Numbered from the stretch's first letter, positions 10,516 to 20,661 are shown. The stretch is DNA of 64,000 bases from Azolla caroliniana (GCA_043228905.1 JBHGNT010000013.1:5270001-5334000); one strand, 5' to 3'. Made by a program: numbers and translations. Notes: a model not told the origin generated them from the sequence alone.

Positions 10516-10652
10516 TTTCATGTTTCCAAAAGATAGGTTGCATCGGTTGTTGTATAACTTACTGAAGTATTAGGATCTAACAAAATGCTTGTATTATGTC
10601 TTAGTTAGAATTTAGTGGAGTACATGTCTTCTTTCGTGTATAAGAACATGTG

Positions 10653-10725
10653 GCACTTGTAGCTCAGTGGATAGAGCGTCTGTTTCCTAAGCAGAAGGTC
10701 GAAGGTTCGACCCCTTCCTAGTGCG
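10653..10725 (+). tRNA. tRNA-Arg(CCU), probably intact
   Basis: 73 nt with a full cloverleaf. Acceptor GCACTTG/CTAGTGC (one T-T mismatch), D arm GCTC...GAGC, anticodon stem TCTGT/GCAGA with loop TTCCTAA giving anticodon CCU, variable loop AGGTC, and T arm GAAGG/CCTTC with loop TTCGACC. The A box (TAGCTCAGTGG) and B box (GGTTCGACCCC) are good. No intron. No TTTT terminator lies within about 100 bases downstream, which is unusual for an active Pol III gene, so it may be a recently transposed or dying copy. Confidence 0.85.
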
Positions 10726-11504
10726 AATAAATAGGACATATTACTCACTTACTTATCAAGAATGTGTTCCTTATCAAGAAGTTGAGGTTTGACCCCTTTC
10801 AAGAGAGAAATAGTAGAGAGTTATCGTCCATTCCATTTAGAGTGTTGACTGTTTCCTATTTCCAAGAAAAGAGATTGCGCCTTGTTGTTGCATCCTTATG
10901 AGAGTATTTTGTAGGAAAGGATCCATGTTTGTTGCGTTAGTTATAAAATTGTTGATGGAAGACACACTTTCATTACAGGAATATGTGGAACTTGTAGCTT
11001 AGTGGATACATGGCGTGTTTCCTATGGAGAACATTTAAGGCTTCAACACTTCCTAGTAAGAATCAATCGGAGAAAAAGTGACTAAATTTCGAATACCAAT
11101 AGAGCTTTTGCTTCCATTGTAGAATGTCGAGCATTGACCCAATCCTAGTGAGAACGAATAGAGGGGTACCTATAGAGAATTTGTTCCTTACGAAGAAGTT
11201 GAGGGCCAACCACTTCCAAGAGAGAAAGAAGAGAAGGGTAACCGTCCATTTCGAATCTTGAAGAAACGTTGCATATTTTCGAAAAAACAAATTTTGCTTG
11301 TTGTTGCAGCCTAATGAGAGTATTTTGTGCAAAAGTATCCATGTTTTTTGCGTTAGTTATAATTTTGTACCCGTTCCTAGTATGCATCAATAAGAAAAAT
11401 TAGTGACTAGATATCAAAAACCCATAGAGGTTTTGCTTCCATTGTCGAATGTCGAGGATTGAGCCAATTCTAATGAGAACGAATAGAGCGGTATCGTCCA
11501 TTGA
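10726..11504 (+). repeat. Imperfect duplications of the tRNA-flanking unit
   Basis: Blocks following the tRNA recur with decay. GTTCCTTA(T/C)...AAGAAGTTGAGG occurs near 10767 and 11187. GAGAGTATTTTGT with CGTTAGTTATAA occurs near 10900 and 11314. GTTTTGCTTCCATTGT-GAATGTCGAG-type blocks occur near 11104 and 11431. Offsets of about 420 and 325 bp show unequal duplications. The tRNA was evidently duplicated together with its flank. Confidence 0.65.
10988..11059 (+). pseudogene. Decayed tRNA-Arg copy
   Basis: GGAACTTGTAGCTTAGTGGATA and GTGTTTCCTATG align with the acceptor, D arm and anticodon region of the tRNA at 10653, keeping CCT. The T arm is destroyed (the GGTTCGACC box is replaced by AGGCTTCAACAC). 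It is a pseudogene within the duplicated unit. Confidence 0.6.
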
Positions 11505-12094
11505 GAGTCTATCCAAGGGTGTCATCGAAAGAGACCGTCACCACAACGCCGCTAATTTCTTTGTCAAGGCTGAGGGCTCCGCATGCCCTGAGACACTCCT
11601 CGACTTGTTTCTTTTCCCTGCCGCTTACACTAGTTATCTTATAACCTTCGTTGTCGGAGAACCAAAACTTCTTACCTATGGTACATGTGTGGGGTTCCTC
11701 CGGGGTGTCTGAACTAGCGCGGTCCCACGCCTTGATAGCCCTCTCTAAAAATCCCCTCGGTCATCGGTGCCGAGGGTCTCTCGGTTGCGCTCGTGGTTCG
11801 GTCATATTGTCAAGAACTGGATGAAGTGACGTCCATCTTGGCTTTTTACCCTTGCGTACGCCGAACCGTTGTCCAGCACCTTGGTCTCCATATGGGTTGT
11901 TGTAATGTATGGTTCGCTGAGGATAACCTGGTATGAGGATGTTTCCTGCACGAAGAAGTGCTGGTCTATTTTGACGTCGCCGATCTTCACGCACACATTC
12001 GGGCACGCACCGTGCAGCTCCTTCGTATCCGTGCTTGGTGTTGATCAACCATTTGCCCTTTTTGTAGAAGTCCATGGACATCAGGTTTATTTCG
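11505..12094 (-). pseudogene. Gypsy-like retropepsin remnant
   Basis: The minus strand reads NLMSMDFYKKGKWLINTKHG, then after a frameshift VCVKIGDVKIDQHFFVQ, YQVILSEPYITTTHMETKVL and SAYARVKSQDGRHFIQFLT. This fits the C-terminal half of a plant retropepsin (hydrophobic PYITxxxMETKVLxxGSAYAR core) from a gypsy-like group whose gag resembles that of GAGX. The catalytic DxG-containing N-terminus is missing. Downstream frames show traces of the linker to RT, but no RT motif. It is cut at 12094 by the COP2-a LTR. Confidence 0.6.
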
Positions 12095-12761
12095 TGTTAG
12101 GAAACAGGTTCCTCTGGATGGGAAGTGGGAAGACCCGGTGAGAACCGGATGTGGAGTACCCGGCAACGTAAGACCCGATGAGATCTAGATGTGGAGTACC
12201 CGGCAATGGAAGACCCGGTGAGAACTGGATGACGAGTACCCGGCAAGGAAGACCCGGTGAGAACCGGATGTTGTAAGCCCGGTGAGAACCTCTCATCGGA
12301 TGAAGGGACATATATGTAAATATGTTCCAGAGAGCCCATTGGGGCTATATTTGTAAATAGTCCGAAAGTCATATCAGTATAAATATGACCAAGGGCAAAC
12401 TTAATAGTAATAATGATGATAGAGTTGTTGGTGTAACCTCTGTACAATGTGTAATAGAGAGAGAGAGAGAGAGCGATATACAGAGATTGTGTCTCTGTTG
12501 TAACCGCCTGGTGGTGAAGCGAGGGAGCAAGAGGTCGTTGCCTCTGTGCCCCATTTTTGTATTACTTTACATAGTGATAGTTTGCAGTCTGAGGGATGTC
12601 GTGGTTTTTCCCATATTTGGGTTTTCCACGTTAACATCCTGTGCACTCTCTTCTTCTTTACTATTTCGTGCATATATACATCTTCCCACATCCCTGTTTT
12701 CTGTGATTGATCCGACGTCTCGGTTGTGGCCGAGCATAGCTTAGGGAGCGTATTCCCGACA
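12095..12761 (+). repeat. COP2-a 5' LTR
   Basis: TGTTAGGAAACAGG...TATTCCCGACA, 667 bp, then TGGTATCAGAGT (12765-12776) as primer site. U3 holds several degenerate tandem units of GACCCGGTGAGAACCGGATG (12131-12295). A short GA run lies at 12459. R/U5 contains the family blocks ATAGTGATAGTTTGCAG and TCGGTTGTGGCCGAGC. Confidence 0.85.
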
Positions 12762-12793
12762 AAGTGGTATCAGAGTGAAACAACACAGAAAAA

Positions 12794-14541
12794 ATGGACG
12801 ATTTGTTGGGAGGCATGTTCAAGCTCACCGGCTCCAACTATTCCGTGTGGAAGTCGAAGATGAGGGACATGCTCGTGGTTAAAGACCTTTGGTTGCCGGT
12901 TCAGTTCGGGGACAAGAGACCGGACAAAATCGATGCCATGATATAGGAGGTGATGCACATGAAGACAACAACGTACATATGGTGCTTCATCGACATGCAC
13001 ATGAAGACAACAACTTCAGTGAAGAGAGCAAGGCTCGTGAGCTCTTGGAGAAGATCGACATTATGTTTCAGAACAAAAATGCTATTAATCAGGTTTCAGT
13101 ATTTCGGAAGCTAGTAAGACTCCGGTACCAAGATGGCTCCAACATGGCGGAGCACATGAATGCCTTCTAGGGGCTGATCCACCAGGCAACATCATTGGAA
13201 GTACCTCTCGCCGATGAGGTACTAGCACTACTCCTGCTTGGTTCCCTCCCAAATAGCTGGGAGACGTTGGTTGTCACTTTGGGCAACACCTGGCCGGAAG
13301 GAAAACGGTTATCCCTAGCAAGAGTGAAATCGAGCTTGCTAGATAAGGAGGCGCGTCGGAAAGATAAGGATACGAGCTCCGACTCCAAAGTGCTCCTTAC
13401 CGAATCGGAACACTAAAGACAAAGGAACCGTAGTCCCCAGAACTGGGAGAAGTCGGGGACACAGTGAAAGTCAAGGGGGAGGCCTACCTACTTCTATTGC
13501 GGCAAGCTGGGACACTTCCAGAAGAACTGTTGGCATTTCCGAAAAGACAAGGAAACTAATGGTACCGATTCGAAGCGGACACCGGACCGGAACGGTAAAG
13601 ACCGGATGGAGCCGGACCGGAAGGGAACAACGACAATCACGGCAAGTGAAGAAGAGCTAATGCTCATCACAGAGGAGAGTGAGTTGAACCTTGCCAGCGA
13701 CAAGATGACCTGGGTGGTCGACTCCGGAGCGTCGTTCCACCTTACCCCGGACTGTAAATGCTTCTCATCGTACACAGTCGGTGATCACGACTGTGTCCGG
13801 ATGGGGAATGAAGGTACATGCTGAATTGTCGGCATAGGAGACGTGTGGTTGACAACCCCAACCGTATGCAAGATGTTGCTGAAGGATGTCCGACACGTTC
13901 CGGAGGTTTGATTGAACCTGATATCAGCCGGTCGTCTGGATGATGAAGGCTAAATGGGTAGCATTAGGAACGGTGTCATGAAGTTCAGCAAAGGGAGCAT
14001 GATTGTGGCTCGGGCCCGGAAGGTCAACACACTGTACCTGATGAATGCCTGGTTATGCCCGGAAGAAATGAACGTGGCATCCGACACTGCCAGTGAGCTG
14101 TGGCACAAGAGGCTGTGTCACATGAGTGAGAAGGGGATGAAGAGGCTTGCAGACGACAACCTCATTCCAGTGAAGAACGTGCACTTGGAGAAGTGCACTG
14201 ATTGTATGGCCGGTAAGCAAACCGGACCTCCTTACGACCAAGGCCACCGATGAGACGTATGCACCACTGGAGTTGGTGCATACTGATGTATGTCAGGTGG
14301 ACACGAAGTCACATGCAGGATCGCAGTACTTCGTGACGTTCATAGATGACCACAGCCAGAAGTTGTGGGCCACACCGTTGAAGACGAAAGATCAGGTGCT
14401 ATCTGTCTTCAAAGAGCTCCACCCGAGAGTAGAAAGAGAAACCGGCCAGAAGCTGAAGGCGGTCCGAGCAGATAACGGAGGTGAATACCGGGGGTAGTTC
14501 GAGGAGTACTATCGCTCGAAGGGAATCTGGCTCGAATTTAC
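12794..14541 (+). pseudogene. COP2-a gag, protease and N-terminal integrase
   Basis: Gag starts MDDLLGGMFKLTGSNYS at 12794. A patch with repeated HMKTTT codons near 12960-13010 is a local duplication. LLGSLPNSWETLVVTLGN and the zinc knuckle CGKLGHFQKNC follow near 13496. The protease has TWVVDSGASFHLTPDCK near 13707 with the catalytic Asp intact. GAG-pre-integrase reads ELWHKRLCHMSEKGMKRL and integrase APLELVHTDVCQVDTKS, FVTFIDDHS and VRADNGGEYRG. The integrase is internally deleted: GIWLEFT jumps directly to GDDEFGYRV at about 14541, losing the catalytic Glu region. There are multiple stops. Confidence 0.85.
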
Positions 14542-16173
14542 GGCGATGATGAGTTCGGCTACCGAGTGTGTGACCCGGTTGACAAGAAGGTATTCTGGAG
14601 TCAAGATATTATCTTCATGGAGGACAAGACGCTCGCCGACTGGGAGTCGGAGAAGAAGATAATGAACTCTGAGTCGACCGGTAAGGATCGATTCTACGAT
14701 GAGCAGACCCAACCGGCAAGAGACCGGTTAGCACTCGAGGAACCAGCCGGTTACGGTGAGGATACTGAACCGGCAGAAAAAGAAGTAGAGGAAGCTGAAA
14801 TCAGAATCGGCCAAGACCCCGAATCGGATTCGGATGAAGATCAAATAGTGGAGCCGGTTGCCGAAGGTCAAAGACAGAGATATCCTCTTACAGAGAGAAG
14901 GGCCCCCCGAAGATTTCCGGATGCAGAGCATGTGCTGCTGACCGATGAGGGAGAGCCAGAAAGCTTCGAGGAAGGTAAAAGTGACGCCCGTAGCCGCAAA
15001 TGGTTAAGTGCCATGCAGGATGAGATGGATTCCCTGCATGAGAACCATACGTACGAATTGGTGGAGTTGCCAAAAGGAAAGCGGGCACTCCGAAACAAGT
15101 GGGTGTACAAGTTGAAACCGGGAGATGCCGGCAACCCCCGAGATACAAAGCCAGGATCGTGGTGAAGGGGTTCCAACAGAAGGAGGGCGTGGACTTCGAT
15201 GAGATATTTGCCCCGGTAGTAAAGATGACCTCCATCCGGATGGTGCTGAGTATAGCGGCAAGCATGGACCCTGAGGTGGAGCAGCTGGACGTGAAGACGA
15301 CATTCCTTCATGGTGACCTAGAAGAGAAGATCTATATGCAGCAATTGGAAGGATTCGTGGAGAAAGGGAAGGAGCACCTGGTTTGCTTGTATGGACTGAA
15401 GCAGGCTCCCCGACAATGGTACCGGAAGTTCGACTCCTTTATGACAGATCAAGGGTACCACAAGACGCAGGCCGATCACTGCGTGTTTGTGAAGAAGTTT
15501 GAAGGAGGCGACTTCCTGATACTCCTGTACGTGGACGACATGTTGATCGTTGGACGGGACCAAGCCAAAATACGGATGCTGAAGAAGGCTCTCAACCGAA
15601 ATTTCGCAATGAAAGACTTGGGTCTGGCAAGACAGATGCTGGCGATGCACATCATCCGGGACCGGTCAAAGAAGCAATTGTGGTTGTCACAGGAGAAGTA
15701 CGTGACAAAGGTGCTTCAGCGGTTCAACATGTTAGAAGCGAAACCGGTCGGATCGACACTTCCGGCAAACTGCAGATTATCCGGTAAGCAAAGCCCGAAG
15801 ACGAAAGCAGAGAAGACGGATATGATGAAGGTGCCATATGCCTTTGCCGTCGGGAGCTTAATGTACGCAATGGTGTGTACTCGACTGGATATCGGATACG
15901 CAGTCGGAGTGGTGAGCCGGTTTATGAGAAATCCCGGCAAGGAGCACTGGAACGCGGTCAAATGGATACTCCGATACTTGAAGGGCACTTCGAATATGTG
16001 TCTCTGATTCGGCTCCGGTAAACCTCAACTTGACAGTTTTACCGATTCGGACATGTCGGTTGATGTGGATACCAGCCGGTCTACATCTAGGTATGTAATG
16101 ACATATGCAGGGGGAGCTGTTTCGTGGTAGTCGAGGCTGCAGAAGACAGTTGCGTTGTCAACCATGGAGGCGG
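14542..16173 (+). pseudogene. COP2-a integrase tail, RT and start of RNase H
   Basis: The integrase C-terminal linker runs open at 14566-15165 (FMEDKTLADWE, acidic tract, YPLTERRAPRRFPD). One frameshift at about 15125 separates it from the 302-codon RT frame (RIVVKGFQQKEGVDFDEIFA, LDVKTTFLHGDLEEKIYM, GLKQAPRQWYRKFDSFM, catalytic LLYVDDMLIVG, MVCTRLDIGYAVGVVSRFM). A further stop follows NMCL at 16005. RNase H begins (SRLQKTVALST) and is cut at 16173 by GAGX-A, resuming at 20662. Among the copia RTs here it is one of the best preserved. Confidence 0.88.
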
Positions 16174-16583
16174 TGTCTCCCTCCTTGGGCTATAAAAGGA
16201 AGGGAGGGGTCACTTATGAAGGGGTTGCCTATTTTGTGCGAGTAAGGTATACCACTTAGTCTAGGGTTCTCCCTCTTCCCATTTCGTTTTAGGGTTAGGG
16301 TTTCGGTTAGGGTTTTCTTCTTGGGTTTCCCTTTAGGGTTTTGCGGATAGTCATTTTGGTGCGGCCATGGCGGCCACCATGGTTGTAACCATTCGTTGTT
16401 TTAATATAACTTGTTGAGCATCTTGCCTCCGCCGATCCCTCCTTCGATGTCGTGGTCTTATTCTTTCCTCTTCTCCTCTTGAGCTAAGCCTCCATATCAT
16501 GTCCTATTCTTTCTCCTCCACTCCCTAGTCCAAGACCCCCGCGGTCCCGCCCCTTCTACACGCACGCGCGTAACAACGCGACA
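16174..16583 (+). repeat. GAGX-A 5' LTR, lacking most of U3
   Basis: Begins TGTCTCCCTCCTTGG, has TATAAAAGG at 16191-16199, and ends AACGCGACA. It is essentially identical to 20252-20661 but lacks about 125 bp present at the start of the 3' LTR. The three terminal bases TGT and the target duplication are kept, so the loss is internal to the LTR and later than integration. TTTAGGG-type telo motifs occur at 16287-16340. The internal region starts with TTTGGTGAACCC, a candidate primer site whose tRNA I cannot name. Confidence 0.85.
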
Positions 16584-16728
16584 TCTTTGGTGAACCCGAC
16601 GTGAAGGGCGGCAAGGGAGCATGGAGATGGAAGAAGACTTGGACTTCGAGGAGATGATGGCGAAAATCGTGATGGAAGCCGGACGGAAGATGGCGAAGTG
16701 AGATGCGGTTCAACAAGCCGTCGAAAGG

Positions 16729-19320
16729 GTGGTCGATCGAGTCGGCCGATTCAAGGGGGACGATGTCCCGAGGTTCTTGGAAGCGTACGATGCCGAGATG
16801 GCGAAAGGGGGCATGGACGAGGAGATGTGGCTAGAGTATTTTCCTCGAGTGGCCGCCGCAACGGTGCACAAGGAGGTCAAGGAGCTACGAGAAGCTCACG
16901 AGTCGTGGGTGTCCTTGAAGGTAGCCCTATTGGAAGCGTGCGGATACGTGAAACCGGAGTGGGTATGCCGGCAATCCGATGGGGAGCGGTCGGCAACAAT
17001 GTGGCCCACGAGCGGCAGAGAAGAGAGAGCGGCGAGTGAGTACGCACTACCGCCGGAAGAGAGCTCAATGCAAAACGGTTCGGAGGAGCTCGACCTAGAA
17101 GCGCTAATACGAGAGGCATGCGAGCTTGTGAAGGCGAAAATCGGAGCCGAAGAAGGGCTTGTTATGGAGACGGGCCGGAGGAGATCGGAGGATGTGGAGG
17201 AAGAAGCCTCCCTAGACGTAGAAGACGGGGCCTATACGGAGGCCGGGAGAGCGTACGACGGCGAGATAAGAGAGGGTGCGGAGCAAGCGACCCTCTTGCG
17301 TTGCGGTGAAGGGACGGCCATGGAGGCCGGTAACTACGGATTCGGGACATGGCGGCCCGAAACATCGAGTGAAGAGCGGACAAGCGGCGGTGCCGCGACC
17401 TTACACACACCGGTCCTAGAGACTCCGGCATCCGGCCCGAGAGCCGGTGTGAGACCTAGAGTGACGGACGGTGGCGGCGGCAAGGCGGGCAACCGAGACG
17501 ACGACATGGGAGAGATGGTGGCAAGCGTAATCGAGGTTTGTGGAATCGGAGATGGGGTAGCCGCGGACAACGACGACCGGACGAAAGCGGCTACTGACAC
17601 AACGAGTGGCGGTGCCGGGTCCTTACCCACACCAGTCCTAGAGGCTCCGGCGGCCGGCCCGAGTGCCGGGGTGAGACTTAGAGCGACGGGCGGTGGTCAC
17701 GGCAAGGCGGCCTACCACGACGACGAAGAGAACGAGGAAGAGATAGCCACGGACCATGGCGTCCGAACGAAGGTGGTTACGAACATGGCATCGGCGAGTA
17801 ACGGTATCGGGACTTTTCCCACACCTATTCTAGAGACTTTGGCAGTCGGCCCCGAGAGCCCACGAGAGACCGAAGAGATGGAAGGTGGCGGCGGCAAAGC
17901 GGACGATCGAAACGACGACGAGGAAGGTCATAGCGGACGGAGGCAAGACCTCTCGACACCGAGACCGGAGACTACGGTGGTAGCACTCGAATGCCAACAT
18001 AAGACTGGAGAGAAGGGCGGTGGCCGTGAGGAGGTGTGGCCCAGAGCGAACACGTACGAAGATGAGGATGCGAGGCCCGGAACGGGCATATACGAGAGGA
18101 CCGACGGAGAGGTCGGGAGCGGCGAAGAGGAGAGAGTCGGGAACCGACCCGACCGGAAGATGGACCGGTCGATAATCCGACATGACCGGAAGACGACGCG
18201 GAAGAACATTGGAGCGGGGTCTGGTCAACCGGGCCCGAACCGAAGAAGAGCTGGCAAGGTTGGATTTGTTCGGACAAACATCTACCGGCCGATTACGATT
18301 ACGGAAGGGAGCCGACGTAACCGGAACTCGATCGGCCGAGACCGATCCGGGCGAAGGCTAAGTTGGCACGGTTGGAGGTCGAGGCGAACGGGCCACAACA
18401 CCCGGTGGGAGCCGGTGAGCGCGAGAAGGAAGCTAACCAGGCACGGTGATTACGGCTTGGCAGAAGACCGAGAGCGAGAGGAGCCCTCCACATCTATCCT
18501 TGAGACTTCGGTGGTTGCGGATCAACATAAGACCGGAGACACGACGGGTGGCGGCGAGGAGTCGGAGACCGGAACTGACGAGGCCACTAGAACGGGTACC
18601 CGGTGCAAGAAGACGGATGAGCACGGCCAAGACGGCAAGCCGGAGTCGAAAGGGGCTACGGCAAGAAAGGACGAAGAGACCGATGCGGAGGTCGGGTCTA
18701 CGACGGATGAGTCGCGTAATACGAAGTATGCACTACGGCATAAAACGGAGCATGCACTACGGCCAGCGAAGGGCCAAGAAGTAAGCATGCACCCGGAAGA
18801 GTGGCAACGAGTGACCGGCAACGGTGGACCGGTCGAGCCTTTGAGAGACAAGCACGCGGCGAGAGACGAAGCCGTAAGGAGCCGAGATCGGCGGATGGGT
18901 GGCGAGAGCGAAGGATGGTGTGCGGAGAACAACAGGGTACACACCGGGAAGAGAAAACGCAGCGGCTTCCCGGAGGACATACAAGGCCAAGTGGGGCAAG
19001 AGGGCGCAAGCCGAGGCGAGGCGGTAACGAGAGCCTCGAGGGACACCGACACGGAGGTCGGGAGGACGGTACGCTCTACGGTGAGAGAGCACGACGGGCA
19101 AAGGAGAGGCAAGGAACGCGGAATGGGGTCGCCTAAGGGCCAAAGAATGAGCGCATATTCGGGGGACAACATCGGCGCACGAGAAGGGCCCATGGAAGGC
19201 AAGCACGGAGTAGGAAGAGTCGACACGCCGAGGTGTTCGACATGCAGAGATGATAAAACCAAAGGAGGAACATACGCGGCACGAAAAGGGTGGAATCCGG
19301 AGTACGATCGGAGAGTTTAG
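16729..19320 (+). CDS. GAGX-A gag-repeat protein, 863 codons open
   Basis: The longest intact frame in the window. The family start is probably MEMEEDLDFEEMMAKIVMEA at 16621, but a TGA at 16699-16701 (CGA in copy B) separates it, leaving ATG 16729. Residues 1-75 form a capsid-like helical domain (VGRFKGDDVPRFLEAYDAEM, EVKELREAHESW). Residues ~215-410 carry diverged repeats built on LPTPVLEAPA, AGVRPR, GGGGKA and an acidic DDD cluster. A later copy (TSILETSVVADQHKTG) lies near residue 585. The C-terminal 300 residues are rich in Arg, Lys, Glu and Gly. No membrane segment or zinc knuckle is seen. I infer a gag scaffold with a nucleic-acid-binding tail. Confidence 0.7.
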   Translation: MVDRVGRFKGDDVPRFLEAYDAEMAKGGMDEEMWLEYFPRVAAATVHKEVKELREAHESWVSLKVALLEACGYVKPEWVCRQSDGERSATMWPTSGREERAASEYALPPEESSMQNGSEELDLEALIREACELVKAKIGAEEGLVMETGRRRSEDVEEEASLDVEDGAYTEAGRAYDGEIREGAEQATLLRCGEGTAMEAGNYGFGTWRPETSSEERTSGGAATLHTPVLETPASGPRAGVRPRVTDGGGGKAGNRDDDMGEMVASVIEVCGIGDGVAADNDDRTKAATDTTSGGAGSLPTPVLEAPAAGPSAGVRLRATGGGHGKAAYHDDEENEEEIATDHGVRTKVVTNMASASNGIGTFPTPILETLAVGPESPRETEEMEGGGGKADDRNDDEEGHSGRRQDLSTPRPETTVVALECQHKTGEKGGGREEVWPRANTYEDEDARPGTGIYERTDGEVGSGEEERVGNRPDRKMDRSIIRHDRKTTRKNIGAGSGQPGPNRRRAGKVGFVRTNIYRPITITEGSRRNRNSIGRDRSGRRLSWHGWRSRRTGHNTRWEPVSARRKLTRHGDYGLAEDREREEPSTSILETSVVADQHKTGDTTGGGEESETGTDEATRTGTRCKKTDEHGQDGKPESKGATARKDEETDAEVGSTTDESRNTKYALRHKTEHALRPAKGQEVSMHPEEWQRVTGNGGPVEPLRDKHAARDEAVRSRDRRMGGESEGWCAENNRVHTGKRKRSGFPEDIQGQVGQEGASRGEAVTRASRDTDTEVGRTVRSTVREHDGQRRGKERGMGSPKGQRMSAYSGDNIGAREGPMEGKHGVGRVDTPRCSTCRDDKTKGGTYAARKGWNPEYDRRV

Positions 19321-20031
19321 GAGTGCACCCGGAGGACATACGAGCCTTTGCGAGGAATGCGCGCGACGAGAGATGGAGCAGTGAGGTGCCGGTATCGGCG
19401 GATGATCGACGAGCGTGAAAGGCTATGTCTTGAGAACCGGAGGAGGTGCGTGGAGAGCAACGGGCTACGCGCCGGGAAGAGGAAGCATGGCTTCCCGGAA
19501 GGCATGCGAGGCCAAGCGGGCCAAGAGGACGAGAGTCGGGATGAAGCGGTAACGGGAGTCGTGAAGGACATTGACATGGTGGTCGGGATGACGGTACGCT
19601 CTACAGCAAGAGAGCACGACGAGCAAGGGAGAAGCAAGGAGCGCGTAATGGGGTCACGTAAGGACCGAAGAACGAGCACGCATTCGATGGACGACAACGA
19701 CGCACAGAAAGTGCCTACGGAAGCCGAGTGTAGAACGAAGGGGGTCGGTACGAGGTGTTCGGGGCGAGGAGAAGGTCGAGCCGGAGGTGGAACACACGCG
19801 ATACGCGAGGAGCGGCACCCGACGAGCAACCGAAGTAATCGGGGGTCTAACCGGAGGACATGCACGGTGAGCGAAGGAAGGGAGACCGGATCGGCGACGG
19901 TGTCCGGGATGGCCGGTCGAAGAAGAAGGTTCATGCGCCGGACATGGTGGATCGGATGGAGTCGGCGGGTCGGGGCCGGCAAGACGGATCGGCGCCAGCA
20001 AGGGGCCCGCAAGAAGGTTGGGTGCCGGTAA
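19321..20031 (+). pseudogene. GAGX-A duplicated C-terminal module
   Basis: After the stop at 19318-19320 the sequence repeats the last ~180 codons of the preceding ORF. RDGAVRCRYRRMIDERERLC, RAGKRKHGFPEGMRGQAG, TVRSTAREHDEQGRSKERVM match upstream RDEAVRSRDRRMGGESEG, GKRKRSGFPEDIQGQVGQ, TVRSTVREHDGQRRGKERGM. Copy B carries only one such module, so this is a tandem duplication of about 530 bp specific to A or lost from B. The frame ends at 20029-20031, just before the polypurine tract. Confidence 0.6.
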
Positions 20032-20123
20032 GGCGAAAGACCCGGTTGATCACCGTGGACGAAATCTTTCACCCTTTTCCTTTCTTGGCACATACGGTGG
20101 ATGTGCGGTTTGGTGGGGGTGGA

Positions 20124-20661
20124 TGTTGTGAAGATTTTCGTCCATAGGCGGAAACCGGGGTGGAAGGGGCAAGTCGGTGGTGTGCAACATGTGCACATGT
20201 ATACTAGGATGTGGGGTATAGAAAGAGGGGAAATTGTCCCACATTGTAAGGTCCCTCCCTCCTTGGGCTATAAAAGGAAGGGAGGGGTCACTTATGAAGG
20301 GGTTGCCTATTTTGTGCGAGTAAGGTATACCACTTAGTCTAGGGTTCTCCCTCTTCCCATTTCGTTTTAGGGTTAGGGTTTCGGTTAGGGTTTTCTTCTT
20401 GGGTTTCCCTTTAGGGTTTTGCGGATAGTCATTTTGGTGCGGCCATGGCGGCCACCATGGTTGTAACCATTCGTTGTTTTAATATAACTTGTTGAGCATC
20501 TTGCCTCCGCCGATCCCTCCTTCGATGTCGTGGTCTTATTCTTTCCTCTTCTCCTCTTGAGCTAAGCCTCCATATCATGTCCTATTCTTTCTCCTCCACT
20601 CCCTAGTCCAAGACCCCCGCGGTCCCGCCCCTTCTACACGCACGCGCGTAACAACGCGACA
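20124..20661 (+). repeat. GAGX-A 3' LTR, full length
   Basis: 538 bp, TGTTGTGAAGATTTTCG...AACGCGACA, preceded by the purine tract GGTGGGGGTGGA (20112-20123). TATAAAAGG at 20270-20278. Telo-like TTTAGGG/TTAGGG motifs at 20365-20420. Confidence 0.9.

Larger units (their letters stand above)
16174..20661 (+). mobile_element. GAGX-A, gag-only LTR element inserted in COP2-a RNase H
   Basis: Two LTRs flank an internal region with a long gag-derived ORF and no protease, RT or integrase. The 4-base target duplication GCGG flanks it (16170-16173 and 20662-20665), and removing one copy joins the COP2 RNase H sequence. It is non-autonomous and would need pol supplied by a related gypsy element, possibly the family represented at 11.5-12.1 kb. 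Copy B at 36176-45288 is its relative. Confidence 0.85.

Noticed and set aside
16287-16340. Interstitial telomere
   Set aside because: The TTTAGGG-like motifs are few, imperfect and repeated at the same place in every GAGX LTR, so they belong to the LTR.
18522-20198. Long minus-strand frames (246 and 293 codons) opposite the GAGX-A ORF
   Set aside because: Low-complexity Ser/Pro/Leu/Arg composition typical of the antisense of a Gly/Asp/Arg-rich gene; they cross the duplicated module and are not conserved as a frame in copy B.
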